A stretch of DNA of 64,000 nt from CAYUHJ01 sp964444365 (GCA_964444365.1 CAYUHJ010000002.1:1-64000); one strand, 5' to 3'. Positions 33,560-43,542 are shown, numbered from the stretch's first letter. The notes: generated from the letters alone by a model not told the origin. Numbers and translations: made by a program.

Positions 33560-33922
33560 TCAGTACAGCCGGGCGACCGCGGCCAGGAGGTCGCCCGCAG
33601 TGAACGGCTTGGTCAGGTAGGCGTCCGCCCCCTGCTTCATGCCCCAGAACTTGTCCGCGTCCTGGTTTTTGGTGGTCAGCAGGATGACGCGGATGTCCTT
33701 CGTCTCCGGGGTGGTCTTCAGGTGGCGGCAGACCTGGTAGCCGTTCTTCTTCGGCATGACCACGTCCAGGATCACGAGCCGCGGTTGCTCCTTGGTGGCC
33801 TTGTCGATGGCCTCGTCGCCGTCCGCCGCGGTCACGAACCGGTACTTGCCCTGGAGGGCGGCGGCCACGATCTTTTGTTCGGTCGGGCTGTCGTCCACGA
33901 GAAGAATCAAGTCAGACGCCAT
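33560..33922 (-). CDS. CheY/PilH-like single-domain response regulator
   Basis: This 120-aa receiver domain has the acidic pocket LLVDDSPTEQ, phospho-Asp in RLVILDVVMPKKNG, Thr in ILLTTKNQD and Lys in AYLTKPFTAGDL. There is no output domain. Its form resembles PilH/PilG regulators of Pil-Chp type systems. It lies between the unknown gene at 33985 and the CheW-like gene. It could be the target of a histidine kinase encoded elsewhere, since the operon lacks CheA. Confidence 0.93.
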   Translation of the reverse strand: MASDLILLVDDSPTEQKIVAAALQGKYRFVTAADGDEAIDKATKEQPRLVILDVVMPKKNGYQVCRHLKTTPETKDIRVILLTTKNQDADKFWGMKQGADAYLTKPFTAGDLLAAVARLY

Positions 33923-33984
33923 CGGGAGAAACTCCGGAGAGAAAGAGATTCGATCGGGCGAGTACGCGAGTCACCGGGGCGACC

Positions 33985-34581
33985 CTACCACCGGCCGGTC
34001 AGCCCGCTCAGGGACGTCTTGAGTTCGCGGAGGAACGTCCCGAACAGGTTCAGCCACAAGATCTTGGCCGCCTCGTTCTCGAACGCGGCTGCGGCGATGG
34101 CGAACACCCGTTCGAGCACGAGCGGGGTGCTCCAGAGCACGGGGCCGCACGCGGCCCACCGGCTCCGCAGGTCGTCGGCGAGGAGCCACCGGACCGACCG
34201 CCCGCGGGTGCCGGCCTGCCCCGCGGTCGTCGCGGAAACGAGATACTGGTCCGCCTCCCGGCGGGCGGCGGTCACCGCGGCCACCGTCGACGAGGCGGCG
34301 TCCACGCGGTCCAACAGGTCCGCGCCACTCCGGACGAGGCCGGTCGCCACCTCGACCGCGGGCCGGGGGTCCGCACCGGCCAGCCGGTCGCGGAGCAGCG
34401 CGAGTTGCCGCTCCGACGCCGCCACGAACGCGAGCAGCGCCTCCTGCCAGGCCCGGTCCCGGTCCGACGCGAGCGGGTCGTCGATCGTGAGTTCCGGCGT
34501 GGTGTGGCAAACCACCGAACTGTCATTCGGTTCCACCCGCCGCGGGCCGCAGGAAAACAGCCCGGACTCGAACTGGTTCAC
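33985..34581 (-). CDS. Hypothetical protein of the chemosensory operon
   Basis: This 198-aa protein is not recognised. The GTG start at 34581 overlaps the stop of the TPR-receiver gene (GTGA), which fixes it. The N-terminal 40 residues are loose (SCGPRRVEPNDSS); the rest is mainly helical (WQEALLAFVAASERQLALLR ... DRVDAASSTVAAVTAARREA) and ends with a hydrophobic segment (AAKILWLNLFGTFLREL). No signal peptide or membrane helix is evident. Coupling to the regulators suggests a role in the chemosensory pathway. I do not assign a function. Confidence 0.75.
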   Translation of the reverse strand: MNQFESGLFSCGPRRVEPNDSSVVCHTTPELTIDDPLASDRDRAWQEALLAFVAASERQLALLRDRLAGADPRPAVEVATGLVRSGADLLDRVDAASSTVAAVTAARREADQYLVSATTAGQAGTRGRSVRWLLADDLRSRWAACGPVLWSTPLVLERVFAIAAAAFENEAAKILWLNLFGTFLRELKTSLSGLTGRW

Positions 34582-35831
34582 GGCGATTTCGCCTTCAGGG
34601 GGACGAGCCGCTCGACGGCCGCGAGCAACTTCTCCGGCCGGAACGGCTTCGTCAGGTAGTCGGCGGCCCCCACCCAGCGGCCCTGGAGCTTGCTCAGCAG
34701 CCCGTCCTTGCCGGTGAGGAACATGACGGGAATCTTCGCAGTTTCGTCGCTCCCCTGGAGCAGCTTGCAGAGCTCGAACCCGTCCATCCCCGGCATGTTG
34801 ACGTCCAGGATGAACAGCTGCGGGGCCCCCGCGTCCCGGAGCACCTTGGCCGCGTGGTCGGCGTCGTTCGCCTCGATCACCTCGTACCCGGACGCGGCCA
34901 GGGTCACGCTGACGAGCCGGCGGACGGTCGGGCTGTCGTCGACCACCATCACCCGCGGCCGCGGGCCGGCTTCCGGCACCGGCGTGTACCGGCCGGACGA
35001 CTCCAACCGCGCTTCGAGCCGGGCGAGTTGATCCTTCCAGATCGGCTTGCCCCCCTTCGACTGACACGCCGATTGAAGGGCCTTGATTCCCTGCTGGGTG
35101 AAACCGAGGTTCAAGTACGCCAGTCCCAGACCGTACGCGGCTTCCGCCGTCGGGGCCGCTTTCCACGCGGCGTGAAGTTGCCGGGCGGCCGCCTCGACCG
35201 CGGTCCGGTTGACGGACGGCACGGGCGAATCGAACGCTTCCGGCCGGTCGATCCCGGCGACGATGCCGCACTTCGGGCAGACGTTGCCGCCCGGCGTGCC
35301 GCCCGTTTGGGCACACACGGGGCACACCCACCGGGCGGACATCTTCAGCGACACCTGGACGATCGCGTGCTTCGCCGTGGCGTTGTCCGGATTGATCTTG
35401 AGCACGCGGTTGAGGAATTCGATCACCAGGTTGGGGTCGTTCTCGGCCTGGGCCCGCCACATCCAGGCGGTTTCGTTGGTCGGCGCGAGGCGTGTCGCGT
35501 CGGCGAGGTAGGCCGCCGCCCCCGGCCGGTCGCCGGCCTTGCACGCAGCGACCCCGGCCCGGAGCAGCGCGTCCGGCAGGGCGGTCGACGCCGTCTCGTT
35601 CTGCGCGTTCAGCCGCAGCACGGCCCGGAGCGCCTCGACCGACTCCGCCGGCGACGCGGCGACGTTCGCCAGCCACAGCCACGCCGTCTCGTTCTGGGGA
35701 TCGGCGTCGATCACTTGCCGGAACAGTGTGCGACTCTTGGCCTTGTCCCCGGCCCGGGCGGCCGAGATTGCCTCGCGGACGATGACGACCCGCAGCTTCG
35801 GGTCCGAAGCCGTGGAGAGAGAGGGCGACAT
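34578..35831 (-). CDS. TPR protein with zinc ribbon and C-terminal receiver (PilG-like)
   Basis: This 417-aa protein begins with TPR-like helical repeats (AISAARAGDKAKSRTLFRQV, NETAWLWLANVAASPAESVE), followed by a Cys4 zinc-ribbon (WVCPVCAQ ... NVCPKCGIV), another TPR-like stretch, and a receiver domain (about 290-410: VMVVDDSPTVRRLVSVTLAA, phospho-Asp in LFILDVNMPGMDG, Lys in YLTKPFRPEK). It is the first gene of the chemosensory operon, with the ATG at 35831 behind a GAGGA. TPR and zinc-ribbon parts likely mediate protein contacts that are switched by phosphorylation. The combination is not a standard Che architecture. Confidence 0.88.
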   Translation of the reverse strand: MSPSLSTASDPKLRVVIVREAISAARAGDKAKSRTLFRQVIDADPQNETAWLWLANVAASPAESVEALRAVLRLNAQNETASTALPDALLRAGVAACKAGDRPGAAAYLADATRLAPTNETAWMWRAQAENDPNLVIEFLNRVLKINPDNATAKHAIVQVSLKMSARWVCPVCAQTGGTPGGNVCPKCGIVAGIDRPEAFDSPVPSVNRTAVEAAARQLHAAWKAAPTAEAAYGLGLAYLNLGFTQQGIKALQSACQSKGGKPIWKDQLARLEARLESSGRYTPVPEAGPRPRVMVVDDSPTVRRLVSVTLAASGYEVIEANDADHAAKVLRDAGAPQLFILDVNMPGMDGFELCKLLQGSDETAKIPVMFLTGKDGLLSKLQGRWVGAADYLTKPFRPEKLLAAVERLVPLKAKSP

Positions 35832-36246
35832 AGCAATCCTCACCGAGCAGCGGCGTGACCCGCGACCCGTGATTGCCATCCGTTCCAGCCGCGCTCGAAG
35901 TTACCGTCAGCGCTTCCGGACCGGCTTGGCCGATTGTGTAGAAACTGAGAAGACATGAAACAGTCTGAGCAGACTAGTTCACGCCACATGGGAAGTCCAG
36001 GGATCGAGCCAATATGACAAAAGATTTCCCGGATCACACCGGGCCGACTCGTCGCGGACAACCGACGGGTCACGTCTTACGACGTCGACCCGTCGCACGG
36101 TCACGGGCATCCGTCGACCCGACGGACGCGGCGGCCCACGAGTACGGCTGGATTCGGATGGCGGCTCCGGTTCCGGCGGTCGGCGAGGGACTCCGAACAC
36201 GGCACAGAGGTGCGAGCGGGTTGGCACGCGGTCGCGTTCGCGGGAC
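35832..36246. other. Intergenic region between the chemosensory and PKS operons
   Basis: This 415-base gap has lower GC content around 35930-36025. It holds the dyad AGTCTG-AG-CAGACT at 35962-35975, a candidate operator upstream of the chemosensory operon, and a CCCGG/CCGGG hairpin near 36028-36043. Open frames such as the one at 36014-36283 have shadow-like composition and are not accepted as genes. Confidence 0.55.
36019..36043 (-). terminator. Weak terminator downstream of the PKS operon
   Basis: On the minus strand CCCGG-TGTGAT-CCGGG is followed by AAATCTTTT, about 200 bases after the stop of the second PKS gene. The stem is short and the distance large, so this is a tentative end of the PKS transcript. 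Confidence 0.3.
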
Positions 36247-39200
36247 TCATCCTCGACCGGGTCGTGCCGTTGGCCCGAGGTGACCGAGGTTCGTCACAGG
36301 CTCTGCTGCGCGGCGGCGAAGGACTTCCGCGACTCGGGCGGCGTACGGGTCCAGCGCGACCTCGAAGTGGTCGCAATCCAGGGCGTGGACTTCGACCGGC
36401 CCGGACAGGCGGGTTGGCCACCCGCGGCCGGGGGTCGGGGCGGGTTGCGGCAACCCGGGCAGACCCAGGACGTTCCCGGACCGGATGAACCCGCCCGTAC
36501 ACTGGAACACCGTCACCCGGTCGGCCCCGGGGTCGGCCGGCGGGCGGTAACGGGTCGCGGCCCGCGCGTTCACCCGGGTCAGCCGGAGCATCGACGCGAG
36601 GTAGCGAGTCAGTTCGGTCCGGCCGAGCGGGCACCGGGGGCTTGCGAGCAAGTGATCGACGGTCCGCCGGACCTGCTCCCGTCGCGGCCGGTCGGCCAGG
36701 TCGGCCTCGGTCAACGGCCGCTCGGCCTGCCACATCCGGCCGAGCCACGTCCCCATCACCATCAGCATGACGTGTCCGCCGAGCAGCGGCCGCAGGGCGT
36801 CGAGTTCGTCCGTGTCCGGCGGGTATGTGTCGAGCAGCACGAGGTCGGACACGGCCTCGCCGCGGGCGCGGAGGCGGCGGGCCATCTCCATCGCCACCAA
36901 CCCGCCCATCGAGATGCCGCCGAGAACGTAGGGGCCGTGCGGGGCGACGGCGCGGACCGCCTTCAGGTAGTAGGCGGCCATCCGCCCGACGGTCCGGTCG
37001 GCGCGGTCCGGGCGGGCCAGCCCGCGGGCCTCCAGGGCGTACACCCCCCACCCCGGCAGGTGCTGGGCGAGGCGGTACGCCCACGTCGTTTCCCCCGGGA
37101 GTCCGGGTGCCCAGAACGAGACCGGGCCACCCGCCGCCGCCCGCATCACGCGGACCGGGCCGGCCGCCGGCCGCCGCGCGCGTGACACCCCGTTGACACT
37201 CGGCACGGGTGCCGGGGCGGCGAGCGTGCCGTTGAGGAACCGGGCGAGGGCGGCCGGGGTGGGGTGCTCGAACAGGAGCGTCCGCGGGAGCGGGTCGCCG
37301 CCGGCCTCCAAGTCGGCGATCAGTTCCTGGCCGGTCACCGAATCCAGCCCGAGTTGGTCGAACGGGGCGTCGGCCCGGAGGGCGACGACCGGCGTCCGCG
37401 TGACCCGGGCGACGGCCGCCAGCACCCGGGCCACGCCCGGCCCGTCGGCGGACGGGGTGTCCGTGGCGGCGGACGGGCGCGTGGCTGCCACCAGGGCGAA
37501 GTCCCGGCAGACGGCGAGCGGCCGGCCGGAGGGGTCGTACAGTGTCAGGTCGAACCGCAGCACGGCCCCGTCGGCCGGGCCGGCCGCCGGGGTGACGTGG
37601 ACGACGACGTCCGTCGGGAGGCGGTCGAAGACATCGACGCGGCCGAGCGAGAACGGCAGATACGGCCCGCCGGCCGCCCGCCGGGCGGTCGCCGCGACGG
37701 CCTGGAACGCCCCGTCCAACAGCGCCGGGTGCAGGCCATAGCCCGCGTCGGGCGGCCACGCGGCGGGCAGCCGCAGTCGGGCGAACCCCTCCGTCCCGGT
37801 GCCGGCGAGTTCGACCACGGAGCGGAACCTCGGGCCGTAGTCCAGTCCGACTTCGCCGAAGGAGCGGTACAACTCGGCCCCGTCCGTTGCCGGCCCGCAC
37901 CGGGCGGCGACCGCCGCCAGTTCCGGGGGCGGGGGCGGGGCGTCCGCGTCGCCGGTCAACTTCGCCCGTGCGTGGATGCCGGCCGCCCCTGTGACGCGGG
38001 CCTCGATGCCCTCGGCCGTTCGCGACAGTTCGACCCGCACCTCGACCGGCCCCGGGCCGGGGGTGACGGGTTGCATCCACACGATGTCGGTGAGTACGGC
38101 GGCCGGGCCGCCCGCCCGTTCGGCCGCGGCCCGGATCATCTCGACCACCGCGGCCCCGGGGAGCAGTTCGCGCCCGCCGAGGCGGTGGTCGGTGAAGGAG
38201 GCGTCCCCCGGCGCGAACGCCTTCGTGAACCGCACGCCAGCGAACCCGGACTCGTTCCGGTCGAGCAGCGGGTGAATCGCACCGCCGCGGCCGGCGAGGG
38301 CGGCCAGCGAGAACGGGGCGGGCAGCCAGTGCCGGTCCGGGGCAAACGGGTAGGTCGGGAGCGGGACCCGCCGGCCGGCGGGGGGGACCGCGGCCCAGTC
38401 GACAGTCACCCCCTCGACCCAGAGCGGGGCGAGCCGGTCCCACGCCCCGGCCGCGGCCAGGGACGCCACGGCCGCCCGGCCCTCCGGCGTCTCGGACAGG
38501 AACCCGCGGGCCTCCGACCCGCGGGCCGCCACCCCGGCCCACGCCCGAGGCGGCAACAGCTCCCCGGCCGCGAACGCCCGTAGCGCGGCAGTGAGTGACA
38601 CCGGCGTGTCCGCGACGACGGCCAGCCGGTGCGACATCGGTTCCCGGCCGACCCGGAGGGTGTACGCGACGTCGACCAACTCCGGTCCGTCGGGCTGGTT
38701 CAGGAAGTCCGCGAGCCGTCCGGCGGCGGCCTTCAGTCGGGTGTGATCCCGGGCGGAGAGGACGAACAACTCGGGCCGGTCCGCCTCGGGCGTCCTGACC
38801 GGGGGGAGGAATTCCTCGACGAGCAGGTGGGCGTTCCCGCCGCCATACCCGAAGTTGTGGACGCCGGCCCGCCGCGGGGTGGCGGCCCGCGGCCACGGGG
38901 TCGGGGCGGCGACAATCTCGACCGGCGGCGCGGCGGCGAGTCGGTCCGGGAGGCGGGTGAAGTTCCGCACCCCGGGAATCGTGCCGTGCCGCAGGGCGAG
39001 CAGCACCTTGACGAGCGCGGCCACGCCGGACGCGGCCTCGAAGTGCCCGACCTGCCCCTTCACGGTGCCGACGCGGACCGGCCGCCGGCCGGCGAACGCG
39101 GCGGCGTAGGCGGCCAACTCGGCGGCGTCGCCCTGCTCGGTCGCGGTCCCCTGCCCTTCCACGTAGTCCACATCGCCGGGGGTGAGCCCGGCCGCGGCCA

Positions 39201-42200
39201 GACACCTGCGAATGGCGTCGGCCTGGCCGTCCGGGTTCGGGGCCGTCAGCGACACCCCGGCCCCGTCGTGCCCGACCGCGGTGGCCCGCACGATCCCGTG
39301 GACGTGGTCCCCGTCCGCGACCGCCTTCGCGAGCGGCTTGAGAACCACGACTGCGACCGCCTCGCCGAGCAACTGGCCGCGGGCGGCGGCGTCGAACGGG
39401 CGGGTTTCGGGTTCGGCCGCGAGCAGCCCGAGCCGGGCGTTCGTGACCAGCGTGGCCGGGGAAAGGAGCAGGCTTACCCCGCCGGCCACGGCCGCCTCGC
39501 AGTCGCCGGCCCGAATCGCCCGGACCGCCCGGTGGATCGCCGCCGCCGACCCGGCGCATGCGGCGTCCACCGTTTCGCTCGGCCCGGTCCAGTCGAAGAA
39601 CCGTGACACTCGGGCGACAAGCAGGGCCGGGGCGTTGCCGGTGTTGGCGAACCCGCCGAGGTCGCGGCCGCTGCCCGCGGCCAGGGTCGCGTACTCGTTC
39701 CGGGACGCGCCGACGAACACGCCGACCCGCCGCCCGCGGGTCGCTGTGGGCGGCCACCCGGCGTCCTCCAGGGCGGCCCAGGTGGTCTGCAACAGCAGGC
39801 GGTGCTGCGGGTCCGTGGCCTCGGCCTCCCGCGGGGTCATCCGGAAGAACCCCGCGTCGAACGCGGCGACGTCCGGGAGGAACCCGGCCCACCGGCAGTC
39901 GGTTCGGAACGGCCCGGACTTCGGGTCGCCGTCGAACTCCCGCAAGTCCCACCGGTCGGCCGGCACTTCGGAGATGGCACTATTCCCGGAGACCAGCAAC
40001 CGCCAGTACTCGAAGACGTCCGTCGCACCGGGGAACACGCCGGCAATCCCGACGACGGCGATCGGTTCGTCCGCCGCGGGGCTCGGCGAGGGCGGCACTT
40101 CGGGAACGGGCCTCGGTCGCGTCGGCCGGGGGAGTGGCGGCCGGGCGGCGGCGGGTGCCGGGAACCGGGCCGCGAACTCGGCCGGGTGCTTCGCCCAGAG
40201 GGCGTCGGCCACCGCCGCGAGCGTCGGGTTCGTGAGGAACAGCGTCGGGTCCGGGGGGGCGAACGGGAACCGTTCTTCGATCCGCCGGCCGAACTCGGCG
40301 AGGGTGATCGAGTCGAACCCGTACCGGGCCAGCGGGTCGTCCGGTTGCACGTCGCCGGCGTCCACCTTCAGCAACCCGACGACCAGATCCCTGAGCGCGC
40401 CGTACAGGGCGGCCGGGTCGCCGGCCGCGGGCGGCGTTCCGTTCGCGTGACCCGCGGCGGGCGGCGGGGGAGCGGGAGGGGGAGGGGGCAGTGACACCGG
40501 GGTGTCACGGTCGTGCAGCCGCGGCGGGCCGACCCACCCGGCGATGCGGTCCTGGTCGCCCGGGATCGGGACGAGTTGCACCGCGTCCGCCGCCGCCGCC
40601 GCGTCGAACGCGGCCAACCCGCGGAACGTGGCGAGCGGGACCATCCCGGTCATCCGGGTCATCGCGTCGAGGTTGGCTTGCGGCACGGGGGTGCCGCCCT
40701 CGGCCCAGTACGGCCAGTTGAGCACGAGCGTCCGGCCGACCCGCTGGCCGCGCGTTCGCAGCGTTTCCCGGTGGTGGGCGAAGCTGTCCAGGAACCGGTT
40801 CGCGGCCCCGTAGTCGGCCTGCCCGGGGTTCCCGATCAGCCCGGACAGCGACGAGAACAGGACGAACCAGTCGAGCCGGTCGCCGGCCGTCGCGGCGTCG
40901 AGGGAGACCGTCCCGCCGACCTTCGGGGCGAGCACCCGCTCGACCCGCGGCCACGTCTTGCGGGCGAACGCGTCGTCGTCGGTCACGCCGGCGACGTGCA
41001 GAATCCCGTCGATCCGGCCCCACCGGTCCCGGATTTCGGCCGCCGTGCGGCGGACCGCGTCGGCGTCGGCGACGTCACTTTGCAGGTACACCGCGTCCGC
41101 CCCGGCGGCCCGCAGTTCCGCGACCGCGGCCCGGCGGACGGCGTCCTCGGGCGACCGGCCGGTCAGCACCAGCACCGGGTTCCCTTGCGCGGCGAAGTGC
41201 CGGGCGAAGATCAGCCCGACGCCGCCGGCCCCGCCGGTGATCCAGTACACGCCGCCGGGCTTCACCCGGATCGGGTCGGCCGCCGGGGCCAGGACGCCGG
41301 CCGGGGCGACGCCCATCACCCGGCGGACGCCGTCCGCGCCGTACCGGACTTCGACGGCCGAATCCCACGCGGCCAGTTCGTCGGCCGCCGCCCGTATCAA
41401 TTCCGCGATCGGCACGACCGGCCGGTCCACGGACACGACCTTCCACCCGACGGCCGGGTTCTCGCGGACCGCCGACTGCGCGAACCCGACGAACGCATCG
41501 GCGACGGCCGTGGCGACCCCGGCGGGCCGGGCGAACACGAAGCACAGCCGGTGGTCGGTCTTCCCGGGCCGCCCGCCGAACAGCGCCTGGGTCAGGTGGA
41601 ACGCCGGTTCGAGCACCTCCCGCACGGCGGCCTCCGCCGCGTCCGGGTCCGCCGGGGTGGCGTCGAACACGACCCGGGCCGGCCACCAGCCGGCTTCGCC
41701 GAAGGCGTGCAAGAGCGCCCGCCAGTCGGCCGCAGACCCGTCGATGCGGTACGGCGCGGCCGACACCTGCCGCTCGCCGCCGGGCGGGCCGAGCCGCACG
41801 ACCCGCACCCGCCCGCCCAGCGCCGCCGGGTCGAGGTCTCGGCGCGTAACCGCGATCAGCGGCACCTCGTCCGCGGGAGACGGCGGCAGCGGTCGGGCGG
41901 TCCACACCGGCTTGTAGAACCCGAAGTCCGCCGGCGGCGCGGGCTTCGCCGCTTCGACCGGGCGGACCGCGGCGAACTCGGCCGGGGTGAGCTCCCCGCG
42001 GTCGCACAAGTCCCGGAGCGTCGGGGCGTCGAACTTCGACAGCAGGTGCCGCTTCAGCCGCTCCGCGGCGGGGCCGGGCGGCGGGAGGAACGCCTTGCGC
42101 TTGCACGCGTTCAGGTACTCCGCGGCCCCGGCCCACGGGTGCGGCCCGCGGAGCCGGAACTGCGCGGGGAACCCCGGCAACTGCAGCTGCTCCCAGTACG

Positions 42201-43539
42201 CCCGCCAGTCCCGGTGCGGGTCCGGAAACGCCCCGATCGCCTCGGCGAGCTGGATGTTGTACAGCGGCGAGTGGACCGCGAACCGGCGGCCGAACGGGCT
42301 CGGGATCAGCCGCTCCCGCTGCTCCAGGTCGGCCGCGAGCCGGCGGCGCATCTCGTCCGGCGGGGGCAACTCGGCCCGGCCGGCGAGCACCCGGGCGAAC
42401 CACCGGGCTTGCAGTTCCATCGTCGGGAAGCTGCCCAGCCCGGTGCCGAACCAGCCGACCACGCCGAGGCCCGGCAGGTCCGGGTGGAACACCCGCTCGT
42501 ACAGGCCGATCCCCTCGTCCGTGAGCCGCAGCGCCGGGTGGAGCGACGGCAGCCCGGCCAGGTCGTACCCGGTGGCGAACACCACCACGTCGGCCCGGGT
42601 GCGGGAGCCGTCGGCGAACACCACGTCCGGCCCGTCGAACCGCACGAACCCTGGGGAAACGCCGACTTTGCCGGCCGCCACCAGCCCGACGACGCGGTCG
42701 TTGACCTGCAGCGCCCCGGCCCCGGGGTCGGTGTCCGGCAGCAGCCCGGACCGGTCGTAGGCGGCCATGTACTCCGGCAGGATGGCCCGCCACCGGCGGA
42801 GCGTCTCGTCCCGCCCGGCCCCGCGGTCGGTGACGACGCCGACCGGTGTCACCTGGGTGTCACCGGGCACGAACCCCCACACCCGGGGGATGATCCACCT
42901 CTTCGACCGCACCGCCCAGGTGACGGACTTCGCCACGTCCGCGGCGTCCGACGCGAGGTCCGCCCCGCTCACCCCGGTGCCCACGACCACCACGACCTTA
43001 CCGGCGAACAGCGACGGCTCGTGGTACTCGACCGAGTGCAGCACCCGCCCGGGGAAGCCGTCCTCGCCCACGCCCGTCGGCCGCACCGGCTTCCACAGCA
43101 GGCCGGTACACACGGCCACCGCGTCGAACCGTTCGCGGTGACGTCCCGCTGTCACGTCCCACCCGTCGGCGGCCGGGGCGACGGCCGACACACGGGCGTT
43201 CGCCCGGACGAGCGGGGCGACGCCGAACCGGTCGGCGTAAGCCCGCAAGTAGGCGTTGATCTCGTCCGTGTCCGGGAAGTCGGCGGCCGCGTCCGGGAAC
43301 GGGAAGTCCGAGAAGTGCGACGTGTACTTCGACGTTTGCAGCCGGGTGCTGAGGTACGTGCCGCCGGGGCGATCGGTGCGGTACGTCCAGACGCCGCCGA
43401 CGCGGTCGGTCGCCTCGAACACGACCGGGCGGTGCCCCTCGTCGAGCAGGCACTTGGCCGTGGTCAACCCGGCCGGCCCGCCGCCGACGACCGCCACCCG
43501 CTTCCCCGCCCCGCGCGTCGTGTCCAAGTCCGCCCCCAC
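36247..43539 (-). CDS. Trans-AT PKS subunit: FMO-KR-ACP-KS0-DH-ACP-TE
   Basis: This 2430-aa megasynthase opens with a flavin monooxygenase (1-475: GxGxxG at 19-24, FMO motif F162-Y172 as FPGRVLHSVEY, second GxGxxG at 187-192, FATGYD). A ketoreductase follows (540-960: VYWITGGAGGVG, SSLSGLIGN), then ACP (Ser about 1076, YGFDSITL), KS (1165-1585; Cys1328 in DAACAGS, but EGQGTATEQGD replaces HGTGT), DH (1755-2020; HRLGGRELLP, DGAFQAV), ACP (Ser about 2066) and thioesterase (Ser2210 in GISMGGL, DCDHFEV). There is no acyltransferase. The KS lacking the first active His should be non-elongating and passes the chain to DH. A GTG start lies three bases after the other PKS gene, whose C-terminal KS completes the first module. 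Confidence 0.93.
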   Translation of the reverse strand: MGADLDTTRGAGKRVAVVGGGPAGLTTAKCLLDEGHRPVVFEATDRVGGVWTYRTDRPGGTYLSTRLQTSKYTSHFSDFPFPDAAADFPDTDEINAYLRAYADRFGVAPLVRANARVSAVAPAADGWDVTAGRHRERFDAVAVCTGLLWKPVRPTGVGEDGFPGRVLHSVEYHEPSLFAGKVVVVVGTGVSGADLASDAADVAKSVTWAVRSKRWIIPRVWGFVPGDTQVTPVGVVTDRGAGRDETLRRWRAILPEYMAAYDRSGLLPDTDPGAGALQVNDRVVGLVAAGKVGVSPGFVRFDGPDVVFADGSRTRADVVVFATGYDLAGLPSLHPALRLTDEGIGLYERVFHPDLPGLGVVGWFGTGLGSFPTMELQARWFARVLAGRAELPPPDEMRRRLAADLEQRERLIPSPFGRRFAVHSPLYNIQLAEAIGAFPDPHRDWRAYWEQLQLPGFPAQFRLRGPHPWAGAAEYLNACKRKAFLPPPGPAAERLKRHLLSKFDAPTLRDLCDRGELTPAEFAAVRPVEAAKPAPPADFGFYKPVWTARPLPPSPADEVPLIAVTRRDLDPAALGGRVRVVRLGPPGGERQVSAAPYRIDGSAADWRALLHAFGEAGWWPARVVFDATPADPDAAEAAVREVLEPAFHLTQALFGGRPGKTDHRLCFVFARPAGVATAVADAFVGFAQSAVRENPAVGWKVVSVDRPVVPIAELIRAAADELAAWDSAVEVRYGADGVRRVMGVAPAGVLAPAADPIRVKPGGVYWITGGAGGVGLIFARHFAAQGNPVLVLTGRSPEDAVRRAAVAELRAAGADAVYLQSDVADADAVRRTAAEIRDRWGRIDGILHVAGVTDDDAFARKTWPRVERVLAPKVGGTVSLDAATAGDRLDWFVLFSSLSGLIGNPGQADYGAANRFLDSFAHHRETLRTRGQRVGRTLVLNWPYWAEGGTPVPQANLDAMTRMTGMVPLATFRGLAAFDAAAAADAVQLVPIPGDQDRIAGWVGPPRLHDRDTPVSLPPPPPAPPPPAAGHANGTPPAAGDPAALYGALRDLVVGLLKVDAGDVQPDDPLARYGFDSITLAEFGRRIEERFPFAPPDPTLFLTNPTLAAVADALWAKHPAEFAARFPAPAAARPPLPRPTRPRPVPEVPPSPSPAADEPIAVVGIAGVFPGATDVFEYWRLLVSGNSAISEVPADRWDLREFDGDPKSGPFRTDCRWAGFLPDVAAFDAGFFRMTPREAEATDPQHRLLLQTTWAALEDAGWPPTATRGRRVGVFVGASRNEYATLAAGSGRDLGGFANTGNAPALLVARVSRFFDWTGPSETVDAACAGSAAAIHRAVRAIRAGDCEAAVAGGVSLLLSPATLVTNARLGLLAAEPETRPFDAAARGQLLGEAVAVVVLKPLAKAVADGDHVHGIVRATAVGHDGAGVSLTAPNPDGQADAIRRCLAAAGLTPGDVDYVEGQGTATEQGDAAELAAYAAAFAGRRPVRVGTVKGQVGHFEAASGVAALVKVLLALRHGTIPGVRNFTRLPDRLAAAPPVEIVAAPTPWPRAATPRRAGVHNFGYGGGNAHLLVEEFLPPVRTPEADRPELFVLSARDHTRLKAAAGRLADFLNQPDGPELVDVAYTLRVGREPMSHRLAVVADTPVSLTAALRAFAAGELLPPRAWAGVAARGSEARGFLSETPEGRAAVASLAAAGAWDRLAPLWVEGVTVDWAAVPPAGRRVPLPTYPFAPDRHWLPAPFSLAALAGRGGAIHPLLDRNESGFAGVRFTKAFAPGDASFTDHRLGGRELLPGAAVVEMIRAAAERAGGPAAVLTDIVWMQPVTPGPGPVEVRVELSRTAEGIEARVTGAAGIHARAKLTGDADAPPPPPELAAVAARCGPATDGAELYRSFGEVGLDYGPRFRSVVELAGTGTEGFARLRLPAAWPPDAGYGLHPALLDGAFQAVAATARRAAGGPYLPFSLGRVDVFDRLPTDVVVHVTPAAGPADGAVLRFDLTLYDPSGRPLAVCRDFALVAATRPSAATDTPSADGPGVARVLAAVARVTRTPVVALRADAPFDQLGLDSVTGQELIADLEAGGDPLPRTLLFEHPTPAALARFLNGTLAAPAPVPSVNGVSRARRPAAGPVRVMRAAAGGPVSFWAPGLPGETTWAYRLAQHLPGWGVYALEARGLARPDRADRTVGRMAAYYLKAVRAVAPHGPYVLGGISMGGLVAMEMARRLRARGEAVSDLVLLDTYPPDTDELDALRPLLGGHVMLMVMGTWLGRMWQAERPLTEADLADRPRREQVRRTVDHLLASPRCPLGRTELTRYLASMLRLTRVNARAATRYRPPADPGADRVTVFQCTGGFIRSGNVLGLPGLPQPAPTPGRGWPTRLSGPVEVHALDCDHFEVALDPYAARVAEVLRRRAAEPVTNLGHLGPTARPGRG

Positions 43540-43542
43540 GGT

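Noticed and set aside
36014..36283. An 89-aa plus-strand ORF in the gap beside the PKS operon
   Set aside because: Shadow-like composition, no ribosome binding site and overlap with the PKS2 gene end.
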